Shown: piece after piece, positions 40,501 through 53,500 of the stretch
Layout of the letters: every line of letters starts with the position of its first letter
Position numbering within the stretch: position 1 is the stretch's first letter
Assembly: GCA_000499405.2 (NCBI GenBank)
Contig: HG738140.1
Coordinates: 7,467,560-7,531,559 of the forward strand
Direction: 5' to 3'
Length of the DNA: 64,000 nt
Source: Onchocerca volvulus
Taxonomy: Eukaryota; Nematoda; Chromadorea; Rhabditida; Onchocercidae
Translations under genes and position numbers: made by a program
Notes under the pieces: generated by a model
The model's input: only the letters and a program-made list of their open reading frames with translations
What the model was told of the DNA's origin: nothing
The model's database searches: none

Positions 40501-43500
40501 TTATTTATTTATCTGCTAATCATTTATATTAATTCATGAAAATAGTTATAAATGCTTCGAATTATAATTTCTAATTAAAATATTACCGACTTGTTTGCCA
40601 TTATTTGAAATTTTTAATGTCATTCTACCATGAGTAATTTTTCGATAATTTTTTATTTTCCAATTTTTCAAAAATTTTTGGTTTTCAGATAATAAAAAAA
40701 AAAACAAAGTAAAACATTGAAAGCAATTTGGAAATATCAAATAAAACTCTTACTAAGGAGATGATAAAAATGGCAGAGTCAATTGAAACAAATAGAAGCG
40801 AAAGTTTTTTGTCATTTAAAAATGATTTAAAATAAAAGTTGAAATTTTGCTTGATAAAAAATAAAAGAGTTCATTATACGATGAAAATAAATATCAGAAT
40901 CAATAAGAATGTGAACATTAAACACAATGAAGAATGTAAGTTTTATAAAAAAAACAATTTTGCATGCTATATGTTTTACTTTTTCTTATTATTCGGTGAT
41001 GAAAAAAAAAGATAAATATTAAGAGAAGTGATAAGAGGAATCTGTGCTATCAAATTCTATCTGAAAGATAGCAAATGCAAATTTTAAAGGTGCAAGCTGC
41101 AGTCTTTCTGTAAAGTTGTCAAATCATTTAGCTTCTTCTGCTTTATAGAATTTCTGAATACAATCAGCTTGGTACTTTCGAAAAAATATCATTCAAAATT
41201 TTTAAACATTCCTGATTGAAGGCATCGATAACACAATATATTATCACTTTTTTTTCGTTACATGCCAAGTTATCAATTAATTTCCTATCGAGAATGAAAA
41301 GACTTCCAAACTTTTTCTTTTTTGTCCAAAATTTCGATGCACTTAAGATTTCTCACTTTGATAGCAGTCAGCCCAATCTTTCATTTATGCAACTTCCTGA
41401 AAAGCGAAATTGAAAAAAAGAAAAAAAAAAAGATAATTTAATGACATACCACCCTCATAATTTCTTCTGTCATCAATTAGTTGAATTTGGTCGTTAATTT
41501 AAATTTTGCAAAATTTAAATTTGTTAATTAATTTAAGTTGCTGCTTAGCTTTCAGTTTTTTATTCATTCAACGGAAATTTTAATTTTTCTATTGGAAACA
41601 AGAAATGAAAATCAACTCGCAGGCTGTTTTCTAAATTACGCAATTTTTAGGTAAATGCTTTAATTGATGAATCCTGTTCCCATATTTCAAATTTGTCTGC
41701 TTCTGATTACGGTATTAATTCATTTTTAAATTGGTTAAAAAAATCAGAAAGAATCCTAAATGATTCTTCAATGGAAGTATTGCCAGTAAATAAATTTTGA
41801 AAATTAATCATGAGTGTTCTGAAATGAAGTTTCCCAAGTTTCAATTGCAACTCTTAGATAAACTTCAATCCTTCAATCGTTTGTTTGCCCAATCTTGATT
41901 GTAAATCTTATTTTTTTCGAATTTCATATCAAAGCCTCAATTTTGAAATTGAAAAATCCTTCATGTAGACAATGCAGACCTTGTGCTACAAAAGCTGTAT
42001 AAACGAGTTTCGTTTTCATTTCACAGAAAGCAAGAAAAAATTTCATCTCGGCTTATATTTAAAATTTCGTATATTCTGGAATTTCAGTCCTTTTATTTCT
42101 CAAAAGAGTGAAAATTATGAAAAATGTTTAGTTACACTATTTATGTTCCAAAAATTGAATAGAAATTTTCGGAAAAAATGATAATTCTATCAACATTCTA
42201 GCTAAGAACAACATTTTAAAGTGGTTAAAAAGCAAAAGAATATCCAGGCCCAGTTTTAGAATTAGAGGATTCGATGGTTTATGGTTTATAAATATGAAAT
42301 ATTTTTCTCAACATACATTCTTTCGTTGATATAAAAAATGAATTTCATTTAAATCATGCAAAGCGAACGATAAATCATCAAACTAGCATTCAATGCACAA
42401 AAATGCCATTGAGTGTTAGTTTTACATAATTTGAATAATGTTAAAAACTTCAAATTTTAGCTTTGAAATGCAGAAACAAAATTGCTGAAATATTATTTTT
42501 CAATCTTTTCTTACACTTAATGTTAAATCTTAACATTGCTTAGTTGTTAAATAAAATTATGTTAAAGAAAATGTCCTGTGCGAGTGTATGTGTTTTCGCT
42601 TAAAATCTTGCAAGGCTTTTTCATCCTTCTTAAAACTGCTAGAATTCAGTTTTCAAATATCTCCATCATTCCTTTTGCTTTCAGAAAAATGAGAAAATAA
42701 AATTATTTCCTAATTGATTTCTTAGAACCTAACTTTTTTCCGTAAATGCAGAAATTTTGAAGAAAATGGTGGAAAAGAGAATTCATTTTTTTTCCGCACT
42801 TTTTTTTTGTTAATTTTTTGATGTATTTTCAATTTTGATTTCTCATTTTACCTTGTTTATGTTTTATTAACCAGTTACTGTTAATATTATCATCGTTATT
42901 ATTTATTAAATTTCTGTGCTATTCAAAGCTTGAGCAAATATTTTAAATAGAAGTAAAGCGACAGAAAGTTTTAATCGTTTCTGTATAACTTTTTAACACT
43001 GTCATCTTTCTTGAGTGAAGAAAAGTTGAAAATAATAAAAGAATTACTGTATATGAAACAAATAATAATTAAATAAGTAGAAATAAGCAAATTAATGAAA
43101 ATTAGTGAAAAAAATGCAAGTATTGTCATGGTAATAAGTTGGTATGCTAAATTTGGAAAGCGTTAATTATAATGGTTCTGTTCTGTTTTTTTTCTTTTTC
43201 CATACTCGATCATAATATTCGCGATTTTATAGAATCCGAATTTTGTTTCTCTAATGAACTATTTTGTAGATATCATTCGCAAAGTGCATATTCGTATAAT
43301 GCGGTAAGCGGCATATGTATTAAATGCGACATGAAATGATTTAAAGTGAAAAAAAATAGTAATCACTTGATTTTAAATCAGGTAGATTAAAAATCGAGAA
43401 ATGCTTGACTCTTGTTAATTAAAAATCAAATTATGAATTAGAATAGATAAAATGAAAGTCAAAAAACGCTTCAAAACTCCAAAGTATGCCGTATTATTAA

Positions 43501-44448
43501 ATTAATTATTTTCAGTTTTGTCATTTCTTATGAGTTGAATTCTTGTTGCTTTATTATTCTTGTTTTATTTCGTAAGTCGTTTTTTACTTGTTTTTAAAAT
43601 TTTCAAAATTTATCATATCGTAAATTTCTGATAAAAACATCACTTTGCGTAAGTGAAATGTCATTTAAGCTATATTCTTTTAAATTTTATTTGAACATAA
43701 TATGTGGCCATTAGCGATTCTTATTGACGAAATGAATTTTTCTTTTGAAAGATATTTTCTCTATGGAGCTTACGTATTTGAATGATTTATCTGGAGAATC
43801 AAAGATTTTTAGATCTTCTAAAACTTGCCAAATTGTCTATGTTTTAGCGAAAAAAGTTGTATATTTTTTCATCTATTGAGTGAATTGATATTATCACTAT
43901 AATCATGAAACTTCTAATGTTTTCTTCCTTTATGTACTTTAATAATTCTGGCTTTAACCAATTGTTAAGAGAATTTTATTTCCCTGAATAAATGGCATAA
44001 GAGCTTTATGCTCCTTTCATTTTCCATTAAACCTTTCAATGCACCTTGTTAACCATACCTTAAATAGCAAAAAAATATACAAGAACTACTAGGAATAGGA
44101 AATACATTATTCTGTAAATAAATTATTAGTTCTAAGAACACCTTTGTTTAGGAAACAAAATTACTAAAAATAATATAAAAACTTATAAAAAATCCAGAAA
44201 ATAACAGTTTTATCTTTTCAATAACAAATTTGATAAAGTGTAGTTTGAGATATTATGTTTATCTTTAGTTATCTTCCATCATCTATAATATTCATTATAT
44301 CGATTGTTGATTCACCGTTTAAAACAACTTCCTGAAGATGAAAGACAAAAAAAGTTCCTGCATGATTTTTCCAAAAACTTATCGATTATATTATTCGTCA
44401 AATCTTTGCTTTTTCTCCTTTTTTTTTCTTTTGTGTTTTGGACAAACT
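34588..44448. other. Gene-poor region between the TXNDC12-type gene and the chloride channel gene
   Basis: Nearly 10 kb of AT-rich DNA has no exon I can recognise on either strand. Two open frames of about 135 codons (38194-38601 plus, 38724-39137 minus) have low-complexity composition and no family features. A short GC-richer stem-loop lies at 37749-37795. A compact imperfect palindrome built from CTAG and GAAAA units is near 34790-34820. Confidence 0.5.
37749..37795. repeat. Short stem-loop, GATCGACGAT / ATCGTCGATC
   Basis: A 10-bp perfect inverted repeat with a 27-base loop stands out by its CpG-rich stem in very AT-rich surroundings. Function unknown. Confidence 0.6.
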
Positions 44449-44541
44449 CTTTATGTTTACAATGTTCTTTGACTAATTTGCTTGTGTTTACAGTGATTTA
44501 TGACTAATTTGTTTATGTTTACAGTGATCCATATGACTGAC
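44449..44541 (+). repeat. Triplicated 31-bp splice-acceptor unit at the 5' end of the chloride channel gene
   Basis: Three tandem copies of about 31 bp (44449-44479, 44480-44510, 44511-44541) share TT(A/G)TGTTTACA. Copies 2 and 3 end the motif as TTTACAG and can serve as acceptors; copy 1 reads TTTACAA and cannot. Copies 2 and 3 are each followed by an in-frame ATG (44500 and 44533). Confidence 0.8.
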
Positions 44542-47500
44542 GTGAAGAGTTCATTATTGGATGGGATTGAAACCATTGTAAGTGATGGAAATGAGAAAAA
44601 TATTGAATTGGTTTCAGATGCTGAACATAATAAAGAATCATTTGCTGACTTTTGCAAAAGTATACATTTTCCTTTAAACATGATATTTGGAAGGATTAAA
44701 TTCAAAAAAATCTTATTGTCTCAATAATTTCAATTTTTTTAAATAAAATATCAAGCATTTAAATTGAATATATTTCACAGATCTTAATCGAAAAAATCAT
44801 TTTAGGACAAATGGGAAATGTTTTATATTTCCTAATGGAAGATTGGTGTCTCTCAGCGATGCTTGGCATTATAACAGCTATTTTATCTGTTGTTATGGAT
44901 ATTTGCATCGAAAAATTACAACATAGTAAAATTTCATTTAATAGACATTATCAAATTTTGAATATGAGTCCCAAATTTTCATGAAAATTGAGGCACAATA
45001 ATGAGATATAAAAAAAGTCTGCTCTATCATTTTTTTTTTGGAAATCGTTTTTCCAAAAAAGACAAAATCGTAGATTTGAATCTAAGCAGTCTCATTGCAT
45101 GAATTAGCAAAAGCTAATTTGCGATCAGTTTGACAAATTTTTGATTAATCATTGCATAATCCTGTCAGTCAATTGAAAACACTTGTTTTAAGTAATATTT
45201 TTCGCCAAAAAACATTTTATCTGCTTAGTCTCTCAGAATTACAATATCTTAAAGACACTTTGTAATTTTTTTTTTCAAATAAATTGTTTTATTCATTAAA
45301 TGAAGGCCATGTGGCTTTCTACGAGGTTCTTCGAATGCGTTGCTACCACCACATGGCTTTATTACATTGGCTTTTACACGTTGTTTTATTGACATTTCTT
45401 TCGGCTGCTGCATGTTTATGGATTTCCAAAAAAGCTATTGGTCTGTTTATTGAAAAGTTTTCAAGTCAAAATAGTAAATAATAGTGATCATTCATTTAAA
45501 ATAATTTCTTAAATGTTTTCCTCATTCGTAACGTTTTCTTCACGTTTTCATCTTTCAAAATGCCTATTATAAGCGCTTATCAGTAACTTTTCTTTCAATG
45601 ACCACTCGCCGGTCGCCGTAAAAATTAAAAACACTTAGGGAAGATTTTTAGGGAATTGAAAAATTCTCGGAGTAGGTGTATTTGTTGTGTGATAATAGCC
45701 TTGTTATAACGTAATTTATCGTCGCAACTGTATTACAATACAATTTATAGATGAATATCGAATCTACGATATTTGATAAAAATTGGAATAAAAGTTATCC
45801 ACTTTTAGTTTTGTTAGTGTTACTTTGTCGGATGAATCCGAATATAAACCATAGAATCGTTTGGTTTCCCAAGTAATTTTATCAAATGTGGAGAAATGAA
45901 TTTATTACAGTAAACATACATCACACCTCCAACATTTTTTTGTAATAATCTAAAGTAACTGCGGCTTTTTCATTCATTCTAATTAATCTAAAACGGATTC
46001 CAATTTTGTTATGCGAATATTTGAGCAAAGAAATGAATTCAGCTGATGTAAATTTTCATAAAATGTAGCAGATCAGACTAAATTATGGAGTAAATAAAAG
46101 AATTTTATTTTATTTTTATTTAATCATTTTAAAAAATAATATTGCAAAAATTAACTACTTGTGCTATTCTTCGAACAAAATGATATTTAAAATTGATCAA
46201 TCATTTCTTTTTAAATTTCAAAATTGATTTGATTTTCACATCTTTGAATCTATTAACTTTAGTTCTTCAATTTCTTTAGGTTCAGGCATACCAGAAGTAA
46301 AAGTAATAATGCATGGATTTAAAATGAAACATTATCTTACTGTTCGAACACTCATCGCAAAAATGATTGGATTAACGTTGGCAATTGGTAGTGGTCTACC
46401 AATCGGAAAAGAAGTTTATCATTTTCTAAAAACAAAAAAAATTTCATTTTTCTTATTAAGCGCACTTAAAAATTACTGTTTTAACATTTATGAGAGGCAA
46501 GATATTATTCGATCAGGAATGATGACAAGCTGAGATAACTTCCGAGTATTGATCAAATTCATTCAGAAACACTAGATCTTCTTCAAAGCATTGCATCACA
46601 TGTGCTGAATTTGAATTCTGAACAGCTTTTGATTTTCAAGATTTAAAGTTTCTGAATTTTAAAATTTTAATTTACAAACTGCAATTCCAGCTTTTCAAAT
46701 ATCTAAGCTTGGGATCTGCAAGTACAAGTTTTCAGGGACCATTTGTCCATATGGGTGCAATCGTAGCAACTGTTTTGAGTAAATTAATTAACAATTGTCA
46801 GTATACAGAATTTTTTGCAAATGAAGGTCGAGAAATGGAAATGCTTTCTTCTGGTTGTGCTGTTGGTATTGCATGTACATTTTCTGCTCCCGTAGGAGGT
46901 ACTTTTTGTTTATAATCAAATCACCATTATGATTTAGTCTAATTTTCGATCTCTTCTTTTTTTTTTTTTTTTTATCGAATTGAAATATCTTATCAAAATA
47001 CACGTCAATGGGCAATATGTCAACTGAAAGCATATTTTTATTTACTATTAAACCAAAATTTTTGTAGCAGTACTGTATGCAATCGAATCTACATCGAAAT
47101 ATTTTGCTGTGAAAAATTATTGGCGTGCTTTTCTGGCTGCAACTTGCAGCGCGATTATTTTCCGATTTGCGAATTTCTTCGTTACTGCGGAAAATTCCGG
47201 TAAGAAACCTAATAAATTATAAATTTCTTAGCAAAAATTCCACTGTGTTCATACTTTTGTTGAATCTTCTACTGAAGATCTTAATAAGATATGTATATTT
47301 TAATTAATTAATTGATTACAGAAAAAAATTTCAGGAACCATTATGGCTTTTTATCAGACAAGTATTCCGACGGAATCATTTTTGGTGGAAGAGTTGCCTA
47401 TATTCGCACTTTTAGGGTACACTATTAGAAGATTCTAATCATCGTTCTTAGACCTTCAAATTAGGTTGCGAAAACATGTAAAATATCTAATTTTCAGCCA

Positions 47501-50500
47501 TTTCAGATCATTGCAATATCATGATGATAACTAATGATTTTTTTGATTGTACAATTTGCAGATTATTTGGCGGCTTATTTGCAGCATTATTTATTTTCAC
47601 CCACAAGAAAATAACTTTGTTCCGTCAAAACAATCGTGTTTACAAGATGATTTTCCGAGAAAAGTATTTCAATTTTATTCCTTCAGAAATTCATTTCTCA
47701 GTTCCATTTCTAATTTCAAAAAACAGTATTCATTTATTTCTCAAATTTGCCATTTCTTCAAATATCACTTTTCTCTTAATTGATTTAGGAGCTGGTAATT
47801 ATTTTCTGGTTATATGTTACAGCTTTTTTGCGTTCACAGTTTTCATGGCATTAATTGTTGGCATACTCACTTACCCGGAAGGTTTCGGTCGCTATATCGC
47901 CGGAGAAGTATATTTTAAATTTTTTTAATTTTTAAACTAGTATTATTTATATATGAAATTACTGATAACGAATATTTCGTTTTTTTTTTTTTTTTTTTTA
48001 TTGCATTCCAGAATGTTCAAGTGTAATTTTAGTTCCAACTGGAAACTAATTTTAAATCTCATACCAAACTTTATAAGCAAAGTTGTGTGTTTGCTTAATT
48101 AATTTTATCACAGTGATAATTTTCATAATCAGGGGCAGGAAATGCAATAAATGTGTTAGCAGCAAAGGGAAAATACCTTGATAACATCATTAGCTACACA
48201 GAACACTTTTTGTTAACCCTAAAAATAGTTCAACTTTTTATTAATCTTAGTTTTGAAGCACTGAACAAAATTTATTAGTTTATCAGTATCTATCAATGTC
48301 ATTCTGATCATTACATGCATCTCAAACAATTAGTTTTTCTGATACAAATAAATGCATTTCCACGGCTAATTTTTTTTTTGAATTTTTTCTTGAACTTTCT
48401 TCTTTGTTTAAAATTTTTTGAACAATTAATTTGCAGTTGACATTCCGTGAAACGATGGCTGATTTTTTCAACAATTGTACAATGCATATCACAAATACCA
48501 GTAAACAACCTTGCAGTGACAAACTTCTCCAACACTGGACCGGTATTGCTTCAGGAAATCAAATAACCATATTTCATTCACTCACATGCTATTTCATCAC
48601 TTATGTAAGTCTTATTCTGATGTTTCTCAAACTAATTTTTAATTTAGAAAAATTATTGCGAAAATTTGCAAAATATCCTTTCGAAAGTTCGTATCGCAAT
48701 CAATAATTTTGATATAAAAAATCGCTTCTGGTGCATAGATTTAGAATCTAGATTGTTAGAAATGCAAAATCAGAATCATTTATCGATAATAGTAATTTCG
48801 ATGATAATAGAAATTTTCAGTTCTTTCTCGTAGCAATTTGTATATCAATTAATGTGCCAGCAGGTGTTTTTGTACCTTCGTTCATAATTGGAGCAGCTGG
48901 AGGTCGTCTAGCGGGTGAAGTGATGGCATTCTTATTTCCGGAAGGTCTTCGTGGACCAGATGGACCGCTTATTTTTCCTGGGCTTTATGCAGTTGTTGGT
49001 ATCTGAAAGACTTTATTTGATTTTAATCAATTGTTCAGCTAATTAATTAATCAATTTTTCCCGAACTTTCATAATCTAAAAGACTATCATACAGAGATAA
49101 GTTTGCAACGAAATGCGTATTTTAGGTGCAGCAGCTTATACTGGTGCAATAACACATACACTTTCTGTGGCCGTAATTATATGCGAACTTACGGGACAGC
49201 TTACTCCACTACTACCTGTTCTGGTACCATTTGGTCCCGTTAACTTTTCAGTTGGTAGATAATTATTTTTCATCTGAGCACAAAATTAAAATTTATTTTT
49301 GGGATTTAAGGAAATTATAGTTATTTCTAAAGAGAATCTTTTATCTGAGAAGACTATATGGGATTTAAGGAAGCTACAGAAAAAATACGGAAAGAAAGAA
49401 GGAAAACAATCCAAACATCAAGTGGATTTTCCGATTTAGCTCTCTTCTGAGGTTAAAGAGCAGAAAAAATGAATTGGGTAAAGAGAAAAATGAAACAGAT
49501 CAATAGTAACCTGTCAGATCAAAAAAAAAAAAAAAAAAGAAAAAAATTGAAAAGTAAATAATGAAGCCTCGAAGTAATCATTAAAATGTTGAATATGCAG
49601 ATAGCAATGCTGGTAGGTAATGCAGTTTGCAAATTTTTGCAACCTTCCATTTATGAAAGTATCATTCGAATCAAGAAATATCCTTATCTTCCGGATTTAC
49701 CACCTTCTCGAATCAGGTATTCTGAATTATAAATTAAAGAATTCTTATGCAGTTCTACAGAGAATTATCAATTTCATAATTAACCTTGTCTGAATAGCCG
49801 TATCCAGCCACGCTCAGCGTGTCCGATTCCAACTAGTCTATACAAATAAAAATATAAATGGTCGCTTGTTCAAAATTTTAAATCTCCGAAATTTCTTAGA
49901 TACCATCTTATCTATATTAGTTCAAAGTTAATGATCTCCTAATTGCTTTGAAATTTTGACATAACTTGCATTCAACAAACGCATGTTTTCATCTATTTTT
50001 TATATACATGGAATTGCTGTAGTTTGGTTAAATGGAAAAAAAAAAAAAAAAAAAGAAAAAGAAAAACGCACGTTTGTAATATCGAAGAAAATTAATTTTA
50101 CAATAATTGTGGATATAAAATATTTTTTGTTCTTCCATTGTATGTGTAGATATAGAGATTGTCTGGTTTGCCGACTCTAGAACATGCAACACATAATTGT
50201 CCACTAGAGAAGCAATCCATTTCTAGACCTAAACAGCACAGTTCTAGAGAGGGGTACTGAGTTTGTTAATGATGATTGCAAATGCCAGTCGAATCGGGAA
50301 TTATTATCTTCTGGACATCTTTACTGTTAAAAAGTTCTGCAAAAATTGTTGCTTCTACGACAGCTCATTAATTTTTTTCACTTCAAGCAAGTGCAGTTGC
50401 AAAGTTTGGCTAGTTGATATTTTGCAACATGATAATTGGAACGCCGATTTTCAATTGCAGTATGTGCCCTGGCAGATGAGTGAATTCAAAAATTCTATTG

Positions 50501-53500
50501 GATAATTAACCGCTTCATCTGCTTCCATAAGAATTACGATAGGCTTGTGTATGATTGTCTGTACTACAAAGTCCATATATTTTTCATCACAACTTCATAC
50601 AAATCCTTATCGATGTTGGCATCGGATATTTCAGCGCATATTGCATCGTCGGTTTCGTTTGAAGTGATTTTTTTATATACTAAATTAGCATATGTTTATG
50701 TGGCAATCCTTTCTTTTGCATTCCACTGAATACATCCAGGAGCGCACAGACACAAATACTTCATATTTTACTATGAAATCCAGCAGCGATTTCAGCTTTG
50801 TCTGAAAACACGTGCTGTGATGTTATACTTATCCATCAGCGATTGCCGAGGAAGTAAGGGCTTTTGTATATCATCTCAAGCATGTGAATTTAATGAATTG
50901 GTCTGGACGCTCGTAATCGCGAACATAATCAATTGCATCTTGAGCATACTCATACATATGACGTGGATTCCTGCGAACGAAGATGACAAAACCGTTAGTT
51001 TTCCTCTGTAAGTTGTGTCACTGTCATTAACAGCTGTATCTCACAAATGAATAAATTCTTCAGAGCGAAGCTTGGTCTGATTCAAACAGATGAATATCAA
51101 ACGTTCTGCTTCAGTTTTTGCATGCATATCTGCGACGTTTTGGTAAAACAATTGATATGAATTCCAAAATGTGATTGTTTTCATTCTCTCGAATCATTAA
51201 TCGATGTAAATGATAGCTCATTGCGCTGCATTTCTTGTTTCTTCGCCACTAATTAGATTTATCATCTTAACAATGAAGTGATATCCATGATCACTGTCTC
51301 AAAAAACAATTCGATATTGCATTGAGGAGATCGTAGCATCCATGAGCTTCTGCAATTTTTTGTCAGTTGATTGTTTCTCCGATGAAGAACAATATCTCTA
51401 AGCTGGAATATATCTGCGACCATAATAATTGCCACTTTGTCTATATTTGGAGCATTGAATCTTCGCATATGTTCTCCAATAGGCATTTTTTTCAGCATGA
51501 ATAACAATCTTGTGTATATCGGATGGCATCATATCAATTGCATTTTGAACAAACATACTAAATTATTTTTTTCGTGAAGAAAATGTTGCAAATGGGAAAC
51601 GACGGATCTTTCAATATCGTATGAATTCTGCAGCTTGCATTTCATCATTGCTATCCTGATGAAATACATTTGCAGGAATTTATGTGACCATTTGGCTACG
51701 GAAGCAGGAAGCCGGTTTTGTTGTGAAAGGCTTGAAATTTGGATTGAACTATGGAAGGAATAGATTTGTATTAATTCCTTTATTCACAGTAGTAGTAATC
51801 GAAGAATATTTAATTGGTAGTACAGTAGGAAATCAGGGTATGTGAAGTAAACTGAGTGATCTCCATTGGGTTTTTAGAGAAGAATATGCTGGGAGCTTGG
51901 ACAGGAGTAACGTAGCATAAGACCATCCAGTCAGAGCGAAACCAATTCGGAAGAATGAATGATGGAGAAAGTATTTTTTTTTTTTTTTTTGAAATTTAAT
52001 AGAGTATTTCAAATGTTAAGAATTGAGCGTGTTGGGATAAAATACAATTGATAATAAAATAATTGTAAGAAAAGAGAGTTCACAAAGAAAAAAATGTTGC
52101 GACAGTTTAATTGAATACAAAGATGGTTATGGACATACAAGCACAAAATTAATGATTTAGCTGTAAACGGAAAAGTTTGGATGTGGTGGTAAATTAGCAT
52201 GGGAAATGACAAAAAATGAAAAATAATTTTACAGATGATGATTTATTAGAAATTTTCATAAATTTTTAACCAATTTATTATATAATTTTCTGTAATAATT
52301 AGTTTTAGTAGGAATTAATTTCGGTTTTCCCGACAGTTTTATGATAAATTTCTGTTTAATTTTTTCAACTTGGAATGAATTAAATGGACGTCATTTGGAA
52401 GCAGGAGTTATACTTCCTGATGGTAGATAAGAAATGCTTGAATCATCAGTATATCCGGCAAGCAAAGTTTTTAATGGCTCTGATGATTTTTCGAGTTGAG
52501 TTGGCGACGCAAAACATTTTTTTGTTTCTCCATTAAATTTCAGAGCCTTGCAATAAGGACACATTTCAGTTATGATGAAAATGAGAACATGCAGGCTCAA
52601 ACTATAATCATCAGCTGGTCATACCGAAATGCAAGATGTCGCGTGATTGCTGAAAATGAAGTCGTGTTTAACTTTGATCTTCTGTTTCTCTTTGACTTCT
52701 TTCAACCATTCTCAGCCTGTCACGTTCATTCTGTTTAGAAGGAAGCAAATCTGAAGTTGCAGAACACGATAGCCGTGCTAGCAACCATTCATTTTGAATG
52801 GCTGAGAGCATCTTGAAGTCTGGCTGCACGTCGTTCTGCTTTCTCGGCACGTACTTGAGCCATTCTTAGTATTCTTCTCTTGTTCGCTAATGCCCGTTCT
52901 TCCTCAGTTTGGTTTGCAATTAATCGCTGTTTTTGTTCCGCTGCGTGAGCACGATCTAAGTTTGATCTTCTGCGAGGAATTATATGGATGAACTAAAGCA
53001 GATCGATTGTATCCAAGCTGTCCTCGAAATTATTCGAAAAAAAAAAAAAATTGATCACTGCATAATTCTTTCCTTTGTCACTTGTAGAGAAGAATAGAAT
53101 CCCTTGACTGTCGATTTGCTGCTATTGCTGCATCGATCTGTGCTATTGTAAATCTATCGCTCTGATGTGTAGAAACTCCGAACTGAACTATTTCTTGAAC
53201 TCGAATTGTTGTCAAACTTGAATTAGTTTCGCCCCAAAATCCGGAACTTTTAAATCCTTTCGGAGCCTCTCCTCCTTTCCTGACCTTCAATATTTCGCCT
53301 TATGATTGATTGCTTCGTTTACCTGCTAACCGAAGTGTTTTGGCGAGAAACATGTTTATCCTTATGGAGAGGTAAAAAAAATAGGTGTTCTATACGGAAG
53401 CACACGCCTATTAAAATGCAAAATTGTTTCAAAATTCCAAATCAGTCGGTAAAAAATTTGAAAGACTGATCAAAATGAACAAGAACATTTATGAAGAGGA

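Noticed and set aside
44304..44507. Possible upstream exon of the chloride channel (LPEDERQKK-like translation)
   Set aside because: No in-frame ATG and no AG acceptor between the preceding stop and the segment, so it cannot be reached as a first or internal exon.
50263..51011. Plus-strand open frames inside the Helitron region
   Set aside because: They are complementary to the minus-strand Helitron fragments, which carry the recognisable motifs.
53078..53290. Minus-strand open frame of 70 codons upstream of the Helitron remnant
   Set aside because: Could be part of the Helitron 5' region, but I recognise no Helitron motif in it and do not call it a gene.
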